Positions 9,000 through 17,251 of a stretch of 64,000 nt of DNA are shown one piece after another. Positions within the stretch are counted from its first letter, which is position 1, and the number at the start of each line of letters is the position of its first letter. Source of the DNA: CAYSXY01 sp964435165 (GTDB lineage Bacteria > Pseudomonadota > Alphaproteobacteria > Rickettsiales > RI-342); the NCBI GenBank assembly GCA_964435165.1, contig CAYSXY010000006.1, positions 8,153-72,152 of the forward strand. The letters are read 5' to 3'. The translations under genes and the position numbers were made by a program. The notes below the pieces were generated by a model, which did not search any database, was not told where the DNA came from, and worked only from the letters and a program-made list of their open reading frames with translations.

Positions 9000-10051
9000 T
9001 GTTGAAGCACGTCCTGCTTTTGGCCTTAGGCGTTGTCATGCTATGGGCAATGATCGCTGGCAGCACCAACGCATCACAAGAGCGCCCTGACATCGCCTTT
9101 GATCTGCCGATAGACTGCTCGGCAGTGCAGGGGTGTTTTATTCAGAACTATCTCGACCATGACGGGGATCGCAATGAGTGGCAGGATTATCGCTGTGGGC
9201 CTTTGAGTTATGACGGGCATAAAGGCACGGATTTTCGCCTGCGCAACCTGCAAGAGATGGCCTTGGGCATTCCGGTACTCGCCGCTGCAGACGGCATTGT
9301 GCAGGCCACACGCGATGGCATGGCGGATGCTTACGTCACTGACGAGACGCGCGCCGCGTTAGATAAACGCGGATGCGGCAATGCCGTGGTGATTCGTCAT
9401 GAAGGAGGATGGAAGACACTCTATTGTCACATGAAGCGCGGCAGTGTATTGGTAGAAACTGACCAACAGGTGGTGCGTGGACAGCATCTTGGGGATGTCG
9501 GCTTGTCCGGCCTGACCGAATTTCCCCATCTGCATTTTGAAGTCCATTACCTGCAGGATGTGATTGACCCATTTACCGGTACGATAATGCCCGCGAGTAG
9601 CAAACCCGACAGCCCATCCAATGTCATCTGCGATGCCAGCCTGCACAGCAGCCTGTGGTCGAAGCAGGCGCAGGAACAGCTGGGCTATATCACTACCAGC
9701 CTGCTCGGTGCGGGGTTTATGAATACGATTCCAAGTGCTCAGCAAATTCGTGACGGCGTGGTAAAACCCGAATCGCTGCCATTAAGTTCAGAGAATATGA
9801 TTTTCTGGACCGATGTTGCTGGTCTGCGCAAAGGTGATGTGCTAATGACCATGCTGCTGGACCCAAACGGCACGATTCTGGCCAGCCATGAAGAGACGTT
9901 CGAACGGCCCAAAGCCTCGATGTTTCGCTATGTCGGCGTTAAAAAAGGCGATGATGAGTGGCCCGCAGGTGACTATAAAGGCGTGCTGCGACTATTGCGT
10001 GACGGTGAGACTATCCTGCATGTGCGTGAAAAAGTCACCTACGGTGAGTAA
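8999..10051 (+). CDS. Secreted M23 family metallopeptidase (LytM-like)
   Basis: 350 residues. The start at 8999 overlaps the xthA stop (TGATG). An N-terminal hydrophobic stretch (HVLLLALGVVMLWAMIAG) ending near SQERP looks like a signal peptide or anchor. The peptidase M23 domain carries the zinc ligands H74-x3-D78 in GHKGTDFRL and the HLHFEVH motif at about 177-183, so the catalytic set appears intact. There are extra cysteines (CSAVQGC, RCGPLS, RGCGNA, YCHM) that could form disulfides in the periplasm. About 150 residues after the catalytic domain form an immunoglobulin-like or unknown region (MIFWTDVAGLRKGDVLMTMLLDPNG). It probably cleaves peptidoglycan peptide bridges, but the substrate is not shown by the sequence. 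Confidence 0.85.
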   Translation: MLKHVLLLALGVVMLWAMIAGSTNASQERPDIAFDLPIDCSAVQGCFIQNYLDHDGDRNEWQDYRCGPLSYDGHKGTDFRLRNLQEMALGIPVLAAADGIVQATRDGMADAYVTDETRAALDKRGCGNAVVIRHEGGWKTLYCHMKRGSVLVETDQQVVRGQHLGDVGLSGLTEFPHLHFEVHYLQDVIDPFTGTIMPASSKPDSPSNVICDASLHSSLWSKQAQEQLGYITTSLLGAGFMNTIPSAQQIRDGVVKPESLPLSSENMIFWTDVAGLRKGDVLMTMLLDPNGTILASHEETFERPKASMFRYVGVKKGDDEWPAGDYKGVLRLLRDGETILHVREKVTYGE

Positions 10052-10070
10052 AGCGACAGTTTATTCTTCT

Positions 10071-10353
10071 ATAGTCATTTAACTTTAAAATGACCCATTG
10101 CTGCAAATAGCAGATTTGTCTGTGCTCCTCATGTCATGTAGACTTACAACACTCTCGAAGAGGAGTGTTGTGCCTATAGATGAGTTTCGCATCCCACTTA
10201 GTGGATGCGAAAACGACAATCATTCCGGTGCTCGACAAACGACTATTTGGATTCGCCAAGTTTTACCTCGGCTCACCCTTCGGGCGGCTTTGCCGTCCAG
10301 CAGCCTTTCGGCTTGCTGTCGCCAGATGGGTCATTCTAAATTTAAACGACTAT
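10071..10353. repeat. Inverted-repeat bounded structured element, copy A (MITE-like)
   Basis: The only content of the intergenic region between the M23 gene and the DUF1150 gene. The 28-base ends (10071-10098 and 10326-10353) are inverted copies of each other with 25 of 28 bases complementary; both outer ends begin ATAGTC. Inside are a 9-bp hairpin (10146-10154 with 10163-10171), a hairpin around 10185-10212 (TTTCGCATCC with GGATGCGAAA), and a core at 10250-10321 that is shared with the element at 17021-17230. No protein is encoded. It looks like a non-autonomous mobile element or a structured RNA gene; the two readings are not exclusive. A TA may be repeated at its ends, but no longer target duplication is visible. 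Confidence 0.75.
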
Positions 10354-10410
10354 ATCTTTTTGTGAATTTATGTATTTTCGTATGGAAGCATTTACACCCC
10401 GGCGATTCGT

Positions 10411-10629
10411 TCAGTGAACGCTAAATGGCTCTAATTCATGTTGCCGGGCCGTGTAATAAGCTGCTTCACGCGTGGGAAAGACGGCCAGTTCCGCTCCATC
10501 CGCCGAAAAAATCGCGTAGCCTTTACTGTCCTCATGTTCCACTTCACGAATATAAGCCACGCCTGACATATCCATCATGGCCATGGCTTCTGAGGCTAAA
10601 GATCGCTTCACACGTTCTGCTGATTTCAT
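10411..10629 (-). CDS. DUF1150 family small protein
   Basis: 72 residues. It matches the alphaproteobacterial DUF1150 pattern: GVAYIREVE, then YAIFSADGAELAVFPTREAA and the conserved ending ARQHELEPFSVH. The family has no established role; members are often encoded near small heat-shock proteins, but none is present here. The frame opens at 10662; the ATG at 10629 is preferred because AGGA lies 8 bases upstream. It is divergent from lpxC, with a 220-bp promoter region between them. Confidence 0.8.
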   Translation of the reverse strand: MKSAERVKRSLASEAMAMMDMSGVAYIREVEHEDSKGYAIFSADGAELAVFPTREAAYYTARQHELEPFSVH

Positions 10630-10788
10630 CGCTGTTGTCCTATCCAGAGCTACTACGCACATTATACGAGTATATGGTGTTTCTTACCTCAAGATTAAAG
10701 AGCATCTGTTACAAAATTATGTCCACTGTGTCTTTTTTCATCTCACACCTTTCACCTGTGTTGCAATATAGCGTAACAAAGCGTGTTT

Positions 10789-10827
10789 TGTCATTGACGG
10801 CCCTATTCGCTAGGAAGAACAATGACA
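10789..10827. promoter_or_regulatory. Hairpin in the lpxC leader
   Basis: A perfect 8-bp inverted repeat, TGTCATTG (10789-10796) and CAATGACA (10820-10827), encloses a second small stem CCTA/TAGG around a TTCGC loop (10802-10814). It ends 24 bases before the lpxC ATG. It could be an operator or a leader RNA structure affecting lpxC expression. There is no U-run, so a terminator is unlikely. The structure is seen; the regulatory role is inferred. Confidence 0.4.
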
Positions 10828-10851
10828 TCATTCTATTTAGGGTAGATTTAC

Positions 10852-11796
10852 ATGCTGTTTGCGCAACAACGAACGATTGCTCATTCTATTTCATGCATTG
10901 GCACGGGCCTGCATAGCGGTGAGCGTGTGGCGCTTCGCCTGCTGCCTGCCCCGGTTGATAGCGGCATCTGCTTTGTTCGAACCGATATTCATTCCGGCGA
11001 TCCATCCGTGCCCGCCCGCTTTGATTATGTGAGCGACACCATGCTCGGCACCAGCCTGACAAACCCCGATGGTGTGCGTGTTGCAACGGTTGAGCACCTG
11101 ATGGCTGCCTTATGTGGGCTCGGTATTGATAATGTGCGCGTCGAATTAGATGGCCCGGAAGTGCCAATTATGGATGGCAGCTCACAACCATTCATTTTTT
11201 TGATTGAATGCGCCGGCATCAAAGAGCAGCCCGCCTGGCGGCGCTATCTGCGGGTCACAGAACCGGTGAGCGTGGCCATGGGCGATAGTCAGGCGACCCT
11301 GCTTCCCCATGATGGCTTTGCCATGAATGTAGCAATTGAATATGACAGCCCGGTCATTGCACGGCAGCAACGGGAAGTGGATTTTGACCGTACATCATTT
11401 AAGGCAAGCCTGGGACGCGCCCGCACATTTGGATTTGCGCGCGACGTCGAACAATTGCAGGCTTCCGGCCTGGCGCGAGGCGGCTCACTGGATAATGCCA
11501 TTGTCATTGACGATGATACGATCCTCAATGAGAGCGGCTTGCGCTATGATGACGAATTTGTGCGCCACAAAATGCTCGATTGCCTGGGCGATTTATATCT
11601 GGCCGGCGCCCAGATTCTCGGGCGATTCGAGGGATATCGCACCGGACACAGTATTAATAATCAGCTTTTGCACGCCTTGCTTGAGATGGGCGACTACACC
11701 GAGCCGGTCAGCGCTGTCGAGCCACCGGCAGAACTCAGTGCCTTATTTGCCAACCAACAGAATCTCTCGGAGCCTGCCCGCGACCTGCGTGCCTGA
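10852..11796 (+). CDS. lpxC: UDP-3-O-acyl-N-acetylglucosamine deacetylase
   Basis: The committed step of lipid A synthesis: zinc-dependent removal of acetate from UDP-3-O-acyl-GlcNAc. Length is 314 residues. The zinc ligand motif VEHLMAALCGLGIDN is near residue 80, and the second zinc and catalytic region RHKMLDCLGDLYLAG near 240, followed by the catalytic-histidine motif GYRTGHSINNQLLHAL near 265. DGSSQPF and RARTFGF are further family motifs. A weak ribosome site (AGGG) precedes the ATG. In many proteobacteria lpxC follows ftsZ; here ftsZ is about 32 kb away, so the cluster has been split or rearranged. Confidence 0.97.
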   Translation: MLFAQQRTIAHSISCIGTGLHSGERVALRLLPAPVDSGICFVRTDIHSGDPSVPARFDYVSDTMLGTSLTNPDGVRVATVEHLMAALCGLGIDNVRVELDGPEVPIMDGSSQPFIFLIECAGIKEQPAWRRYLRVTEPVSVAMGDSQATLLPHDGFAMNVAIEYDSPVIARQQREVDFDRTSFKASLGRARTFGFARDVEQLQASGLARGGSLDNAIVIDDDTILNESGLRYDDEFVRHKMLDCLGDLYLAGAQILGRFEGYRTGHSINNQLLHALLEMGDYTEPVSAVEPPAELSALFANQQNLSEPARDLRA

Positions 11797-11829
11797 GCGC
11801 CAAGCATCATCTTTGTGACGAGACACGCT

Positions 11830-12288
11830 TTAGCGAAATAGTTGCATCAGCTGCTGCGATGCGACATCGCTAAATACAAAAAAAGCGATAAGCGCCACGA
11901 TTTGCAGCAGAAAAATCAGCCAGAACATCGCTCTGAAACTCTGCTTTTTGGTTTTGTGACGAAACCACTTGCTTGCAAGATAAGCGGCAGGCGTGGCTCC
12001 AACCAGTGCTAACCCGTGCAAGGTACGCTCAGGGATGCGACGGCGTGTGGATTGCGCCGCGCGCTTATCATACCAATAGAGAATGACTTCCCATAGGTTA
12101 ATCAATGCAAGATGCATCAGCACGACCGGCACCAAGACAGCCTGCGACCATTGCATGGGTGGTGCAGCTGGATAAAGTAAGTGCAGCGCGGCCATAACAC
12201 TCGCCGCATGCAAGACATAAGCCGGGTGGCGTAGACCACGTACCAGAAACATGAGGGCCGCCAGAAACACCAACGCTGTAAGTAACAT
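11830..12288 (-). CDS. DUF1294 family membrane protein
   Basis: 152 residues with about four hydrophobic segments: the N-terminal LLTALVFLAALMFLV, a second around AVLVPVVLMHLALINLW, and a C-terminal FWLIFLLQIVALIAFFVF. The central part carries the DUF1294 pattern YWYDKRAAQ, RRIPERTLH and FRHKTKKQSFR. The family has no firm function; some members are fused to cold-shock domains, but this one is not. It is convergent with lpxC and divergent from bamD. Confidence 0.75.
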   Translation of the reverse strand: MLLTALVFLAALMFLVRGLRHPAYVLHAASVMAALHLLYPAAPPMQWSQAVLVPVVLMHLALINLWEVILYWYDKRAAQSTRRRIPERTLHGLALVGATPAAYLASKWFRHKTKKQSFRAMFWLIFLLQIVALIAFFVFSDVASQQLMQLFR

Positions 12289-12384
12289 GCATGAATCCTT
12301 TTCTCTTTTCCCTGCAATATAGCATGTGGCGGATTAGTATGTTAATAGCAATGAGTATTTCGCTTATCATCGAGTATTCACATT

Positions 12385-13215
12385 ATGCCAAAGCATTTTC
12401 TAACCCTGTGCTGTGTTGTTCTGTTGAGCCTGACCATTTCTGCCTGCAGCAGCACCGCAGATGAGGATGAACTGCCTGCTTCCTCCGGCATGAGCGCTGA
12501 AGAATTATATGAAGAAGCCCGACTTGCCCTGAATGCAGGAAGACTTCGTGAAGCCTCCGATTTATTTGAAGAACTTGAGCGGGAACACCCGTTCTCGCAA
12601 TGGGCACGTCGCGGCAAAGTAATGGCTGCCTATGCCCGCTATAAGCGTGGTGACTATGCCGATGCCGTGGCAATGATGGAAAGCTACACACGGCTCTATC
12701 CAGCGGCGGACGATGCTCCATACGCCTATTACATCATTGCCCTGAGTTATTATGAGCAAATTGCTGATATTGGCCGTGACCAGAAAGTGACCGAGCAGGC
12801 TCGTAAAGCGCTCAATGACGTGATGCGTCGTTTTCCGGAATCTGACTATGCGGTGGATGCCAAGCTTAAGCTTGATCTGGTCCATGATCATCTGGCCGGT
12901 AAGGAAATGGAAGTTGGGCGTTATTATCAACAGCGTGACGTGTGCATGGCTGCACTTAACAGATTCCGCCGTGTGGTGGAAGAATATGAAACCACCACGC
13001 ATACACCCGAAGCGCTGCACCGCATGGTGGAGTGTTATCTCCGTCTCGGCCTGACGGATGATGCTCGCCGCAGCGCCGCCGTGCTTGGTCATAATTACCC
13101 TGAGAGCGCATGGTATGCCGATAGTTACCGCCTTGTGACAGGGAGTACAGGAAGTGACGGCAACCTGCCGGTGCCGGGTGATGATAGCTGGCTGCCCAGC
13201 CTGAATATTTTTTAA
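12385..13215 (+). CDS. bamD: Outer membrane protein assembly factor BamD (lipoprotein)
   Basis: 276 residues. A lipoprotein signal with lipobox LTISAC places the lipidated cysteine at residue 21. The mature part is a run of TPR-like helices typical of BamD/ComL: EELYEEARLALNAGRLREASDLFEELEREHPFS-type first repeat (about residues 37-70), the YKRGDYADAVAMMESYTRLYP repeat, and the conserved YAYYIIALSYYEQI segment. BamD is an essential periplasmic part of the BAM complex that inserts beta-barrel proteins. recN follows 18 bp later, the usual alphaproteobacterial order. Confidence 0.94.
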   Translation: MPKHFLTLCCVVLLSLTISACSSTADEDELPASSGMSAEELYEEARLALNAGRLREASDLFEELEREHPFSQWARRGKVMAAYARYKRGDYADAVAMMESYTRLYPAADDAPYAYYIIALSYYEQIADIGRDQKVTEQARKALNDVMRRFPESDYAVDAKLKLDLVHDHLAGKEMEVGRYYQQRDVCMAALNRFRRVVEEYETTTHTPEALHRMVECYLRLGLTDDARRSAAVLGHNYPESAWYADSYRLVTGSTGSDGNLPVPGDDSWLPSLNIF

Positions 13216-13233
13216 CGACCTGCACCCCTTCCT

Positions 13234-14919
13234 ATGCTCTGTCGCCTCAGCATTCGCAATATTGTCCTGATTGAGCAGTTGGAACTGTCTTTCGAAAACG
13301 GTCTGTGTTGCCTGACGGGTGAGACAGGCTCCGGTAAATCTATTTTGCTGGATGCACTCGGCCTTGTACTGGGCAATCGCTTTGAACAGCGAATGCTGCG
13401 CAGCGGGGCGGATCACGCCTCGGTCTGTGCTGAATTTGATCTGAGCTATGCGACGCGCTGCCGTGCCCTCCTTGATCATCTTGCCCTGCCTTGTGATGAC
13501 CGGCTGGTGATGCGCCGGGTGATTGACAAGGAGGGGCGCAGTCGGGCGTTTGTGAATGATGTGCCGGTCAATATCTCAACCTTGAGGCAGCTTGGCGAGA
13601 TGTTGGTGACGATTCATGGACAGCATGCCCAGCGCGGCTTACTGGATCCGGCCGAACATGTGCTGTTGCTGGATGCGTTTGCAGGACTTGAGTCACTGCG
13701 CATGGAGGTTGCAGCATTGTGGAAAAAGTGGCAACAGGCCGCAACCGAGCTTGAGCGCCTACGGGCGGATGCCGCGCATCGCGAGCGCGAGCAGGAATTT
13801 TTAACGCATAATGTGCAGGAGTTGGAAGCGCTCGCCCCCATGCCCGGTGAAGAAACAGAGCTTGCAACAGAACGGCAACAGATGATGGCGGCGGAATCTT
13901 CTCTCAGCCGCCTGCAGCATGGGTTGCAGCTGTTTGGCGACCCGGAACCTGTGCTGAGTCGTCTGCGTGCCATTGAAGGCAAGCTTGCAGGTGCCGACCC
14001 GGTATTTGAAGATAGATTGGCGCCGATATTTACGGCGTTGGGCCTGGCGGAAGATCAGATCAGCCTGGCGGAGGATGCCCTCACCTCCCTGCTGGAAGAC
14101 CAGCATTATGACCCGCAAGCGCTGGAGCGCACCGAAGAGCGGCTGTTTGCCATTCGTGGTGCAGCGCGCAAGCATCAATGTCATCCGGATGAGCTGGCTG
14201 AATTGCTGGAGACCATGAAGCGTGACCTGACAGCGCTGGAACAGCATGATGAGCAGATTGACGGCCTGCAACAACAGATTGTGGCTTTGCGCACGGCATA
14301 TATGCAACATGCCGAACAACTCAGCGCTGAACGGACGCAGCATGCCAGACAATTGCAAGCAGCCGTGATGACGCAACTGGCCCCGCTGAAAATGGAACGT
14401 GCGCGCTTTGAGGTCGTACTGATCCCCCTGCCCGATGGCTCTGCCGATGGGCTGGAGCGTGTGCAGTTTCTCATTGCGACGAATCCCGGGGCCAGTGCCG
14501 GGCCCCTCCATAAAATCGCCTCCGGTGGTGAATTATCACGGCTGATGCTGGCCTTGATCGTGGCGCTCAGTGAGGTGGAAACAACGCCTGTGATGATCTT
14601 TGATGAAATCGACACCGGCGTTGGCGGAGCCGTGGCGGAAGCCATTGGCCAGCGTTTGGCCATGATTGCCAGCCAACGTACAGATCATCATCTTAAGCAA
14701 CAACGTCAGATTTTTGTTGTCACGCACCAGCCACAAGTCGCTGCCAGGGCGCAGCATCATTACCGTATCTGGAAAACGCATGATGAGGAGCATACAACCA
14801 CCCATATTCAGCCACTGGATAGCCATAGCAAACGCGAAGAACTCGCCCGCATGCTAGCCGGGCACCGCATCACTGATGAGGCGCGTGCCGCTGCCGATGC
14901 GCTGCTGGAGCCTGCCTGA
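13234..14919 (+). CDS. recN: DNA repair protein RecN
   Basis: An SMC-like ATPase of 561 residues acting in double-strand break repair. The Walker A motif GETGSGKS is at about 29-36. A central coiled-coil-rich region (about 155-370, many E/Q/R/L repeats such as LERLRADAAHREREQEF) separates the N-terminal half from the C-terminal ATPase half, which has the ABC signature ASGGELSRLMLAL and the Walker B PVMIFDEIDTGVGG near 450-470. Length and layout fit RecN. The stop at 14917-14919 is one base before the ligA ATG at 14921, so the genes are probably co-translated. Confidence 0.96.
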   Translation: MLCRLSIRNIVLIEQLELSFENGLCCLTGETGSGKSILLDALGLVLGNRFEQRMLRSGADHASVCAEFDLSYATRCRALLDHLALPCDDRLVMRRVIDKEGRSRAFVNDVPVNISTLRQLGEMLVTIHGQHAQRGLLDPAEHVLLLDAFAGLESLRMEVAALWKKWQQAATELERLRADAAHREREQEFLTHNVQELEALAPMPGEETELATERQQMMAAESSLSRLQHGLQLFGDPEPVLSRLRAIEGKLAGADPVFEDRLAPIFTALGLAEDQISLAEDALTSLLEDQHYDPQALERTEERLFAIRGAARKHQCHPDELAELLETMKRDLTALEQHDEQIDGLQQQIVALRTAYMQHAEQLSAERTQHARQLQAAVMTQLAPLKMERARFEVVLIPLPDGSADGLERVQFLIATNPGASAGPLHKIASGGELSRLMLALIVALSEVETTPVMIFDEIDTGVGGAVAEAIGQRLAMIASQRTDHHLKQQRQIFVVTHQPQVAARAQHHYRIWKTHDEEHTTTHIQPLDSHSKREELARMLAGHRITDEARAAADALLEPA

Positions 14920-14920
14920 G

Positions 14921-17020
14921 ATGGTCGTGATGGAAATCGCACCGGATCATTTAACATTAGAGGAAGCCGCTGAACGGCACCAGGCACTGGTTGAGCAGAT
15001 TCGCCATCATGACCGGCGCTATTATCATCACGACCAGCCTGAGATTAGTGACGCAGCTTATGATGCACTGCGCCAGGAACTCGAGGCCATTGAACAACGC
15101 TACCCGGAATTGATGACTGCCGATAGCCCCACGCTACAGGTGGGCGCCGCTCCGGCGGATGGGTTTCATAAAGTGGCGCATCGCGTCCCGATGCTCTCGC
15201 TGCAAAATGCGTTTGATGAGGATGATGTTCGGGATTTTGTGAAGCGTATTCGCCGCTTTCTCGGCTTGGCCGAACAGGAAGTAATCGGCCTTGTGGCCGA
15301 GCCGAAAATTGACGGCCTGTCATTCTCCGCACGTTATGAAGATGGTGTCCTCGTGCAAGGGGCGACGCGCGGCGATGGCATGACCGGTGAAGATATTACC
15401 GCTAATTTACGCGCCGTCAGCGACCTACCGGAGCGTATCAGCACGGCGAAGCTTCCTGAGGTTCTGGAAGTACGCGGTGAGGTTTATATGCCGCATGATG
15501 CCTTTGCCGCGCTCAATCGCAGGCGCGAGGCAGAGGGAAAAACACTCTTTGCCAACCCCCGCAATGCCGCTGCTGGGTCGCTGCGCCAGTTAGACAGCCG
15601 CATCACCGCGCAGCGCGGCCTGCAATGCTTTGTTTATGGCTGGGGAGAGCTCAGCGAACCGCTAGGGCAGACACAATGGGACGTGTTGATGCACCTCAAA
15701 CGATTGGGCTTCCCCATCAATGAACGCTCCCTGCGCTGTGATGTGCTTGACGTGCTTCTGGCAAGCTATCAACAGATTGCCGACCAACGCTATCAACTGC
15801 CTTACGATATTGACGGCATGGTTTATAAGGTCAACCGACTGGACTGGCAGGAGCGGCTTGGCCATGTTGCCCGCGCTCCACGCTGGGCCATCGCCCACAA
15901 ATTCCCGGCTGAGCGGGCGACGACACGCATTCAGGACATTATTATTCAGGTCGGGCGAACCGGCGCATTAACGCCCGTGGCCGTCCTAGAGCCGGTGACC
16001 GTGGGCGGCGTGGTTGTCTCACGCGCCACCCTGCATAATGAAGATGAAATCGCCCGCAAGGATATTCGCATTGGCGATACAGTGCATATCCAGCGTGCAG
16101 GCGATGTGATTCCTCACATTCTGGACGCCGATACGACCAAGCGCCGTCAGGATAGTATCCCTTTCGCCTTTCCGGATCGCTGCCCGGTCTGCGATAGTCA
16201 TGCAGTGCGACCAGAGGGCGAAGCCGTGAAGCGTTGCACCGGTGGGCTTATTTGCCCGGCGCAGGCGGTAGAACGCTTACGGCATTTCGTCTCCCGCCAG
16301 GCCTTTGACATTGAAGGGCTGGGAGAAAAACAGGTCAGCGCATTCTGGGAGAGAGGACTGATTCGCTCACCCGCTGATATTTTTACACTGGAAGCACGTG
16401 ACAAAAACGCCGAGGCTCCCCTTGCCAGCTGGGAAGGATGGGGATCAAAGTCAGCAACCAACCTGTTTGAGGCGATCAATAAACGGCGACGGATTGCGCT
16501 GGATCGCTTTATCTATGCGCTGGGTATTCGTCTGGTCGGGCAGGAAACCGCGAGGGATTTAGCCAGGCATTATCACAGCCTGAGACACTGGCAGGAAAGC
16601 ATGTTAGGGGCACATGATGACGATTCCGACACCTTGATTGAACTTCAGAATATTGAGGGCATCGGCCCCAAAGTGACGGCGGAATTGGTCGCATTTTTTG
16701 ATGAACCTCATAATCAGGAACTTGTCAGCCAGCTACTTGCACATATCGAAGTGGAGGATGTAGTTGCAGTCAACGGTAACTCAGATCATCCCCTCTCCGG
16801 CAAGACGATCGTATTTACCGGTGGATTGGAAGGAATGTCGCGGCCGGAAGCCAAAGCCCGGGCCGAAGCGCTCGGTGCCAAGGTCACCAGCAGCGTCTCC
16901 GCCAAGACCGATTATGTCGTCGCGGGCAAGGATGCAGGGTCCAAAGCGGCGAAGGCGGAAGCGCTAGGCTTAACGATTCTTTCAGAACAAGCATGGTTAG
17001 ACATGCTGAATAATTCCTAG
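14921..17020 (+). CDS. ligA: NAD-dependent DNA ligase
   Basis: 699 residues. Seals nicks using NAD+. Order of domains: the Ia domain (HDRRYYHHDQPEISDAAYD, about residues 30-48), the adenylation domain with the active lysine in EPKIDGLSFS (K129) and RGDGMTGEDIT, the OB fold, a four-cysteine zinc finger (CPVCDSHAV and CTGGLICP), helix-hairpin-helix repeats, and a C-terminal BRCT domain beginning LSGKTIVFTGGLEGMSR (about 620 on). The frame extends to 14876; the ATG at 14921 lies just after recN's stop with GGAG 10 bases upstream, and an ATG at 14930 is an alternative. The TAG stop abuts the repeat element that follows. Confidence 0.97.
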   Translation: MVVMEIAPDHLTLEEAAERHQALVEQIRHHDRRYYHHDQPEISDAAYDALRQELEAIEQRYPELMTADSPTLQVGAAPADGFHKVAHRVPMLSLQNAFDEDDVRDFVKRIRRFLGLAEQEVIGLVAEPKIDGLSFSARYEDGVLVQGATRGDGMTGEDITANLRAVSDLPERISTAKLPEVLEVRGEVYMPHDAFAALNRRREAEGKTLFANPRNAAAGSLRQLDSRITAQRGLQCFVYGWGELSEPLGQTQWDVLMHLKRLGFPINERSLRCDVLDVLLASYQQIADQRYQLPYDIDGMVYKVNRLDWQERLGHVARAPRWAIAHKFPAERATTRIQDIIIQVGRTGALTPVAVLEPVTVGGVVVSRATLHNEDEIARKDIRIGDTVHIQRAGDVIPHILDADTTKRRQDSIPFAFPDRCPVCDSHAVRPEGEAVKRCTGGLICPAQAVERLRHFVSRQAFDIEGLGEKQVSAFWERGLIRSPADIFTLEARDKNAEAPLASWEGWGSKSATNLFEAINKRRRIALDRFIYALGIRLVGQETARDLARHYHSLRHWQESMLGAHDDDSDTLIELQNIEGIGPKVTAELVAFFDEPHNQELVSQLLAHIEVEDVVAVNGNSDHPLSGKTIVFTGGLEGMSRPEAKARAEALGAKVTSSVSAKTDYVVAGKDAGSKAAKAEALGLTILSEQAWLDMLNNS

Positions 17021-17230
17021 ATAGTGTCGTTATGAGATGTTTAATAGCCTGCAAATTGCCATTTTTTTGCGCTTAGATTCGCCTCGTTTTAACTCGGCTC
17101 ACCCTCCGGGAGCTTCGCTTCCAATGACCTTTCGGCTCATTGTCGGCTTTCATGTATTGATATACACTGGAACTTCCGGTTCTCGAAAATGGCGATTTTC
17201 GTCATATTCTCCAACTCACAACAACACTAT
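17021..17230. repeat. Inverted-repeat bounded structured element, copy B (MITE-like)
   Basis: Fills the space between ligA and prmA, starting at the base after ligA's stop. The outer 16 bases (ATAGTGTCGTTATGAG on the left) are inverted at the right end (17215-17230) with 14 of 16 matches, and a second inner pair (around 17052-17068 and 17185-17200, AAATnGCCATTTT) is also inverted. The core at 17076-17145 is clearly related to 10250-10321 in copy A, sharing GATTCGCC, CTCGGCTCACCCT, CGGG and CCTTTCGGCT. The two copies keep the same hairpins with paired base changes. No protein is encoded. Confidence 0.75.
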
Positions 17231-17251
17231 CTGATAGCGTAGCGCATCCTT

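Noticed and set aside
12562..13479. 305-codon open frame on the minus strand across bamD and recN
   Set aside because: Both bamD and recN are clearly coding on the plus strand, with lipobox, TPR-like repeats and Walker motifs; the antisense frame has no recognisable protein features.
13801..14511. 236-codon open frame antisense to recN
   Set aside because: Lies wholly inside the recN coiled-coil region; typical of long antisense frames in such sequence.
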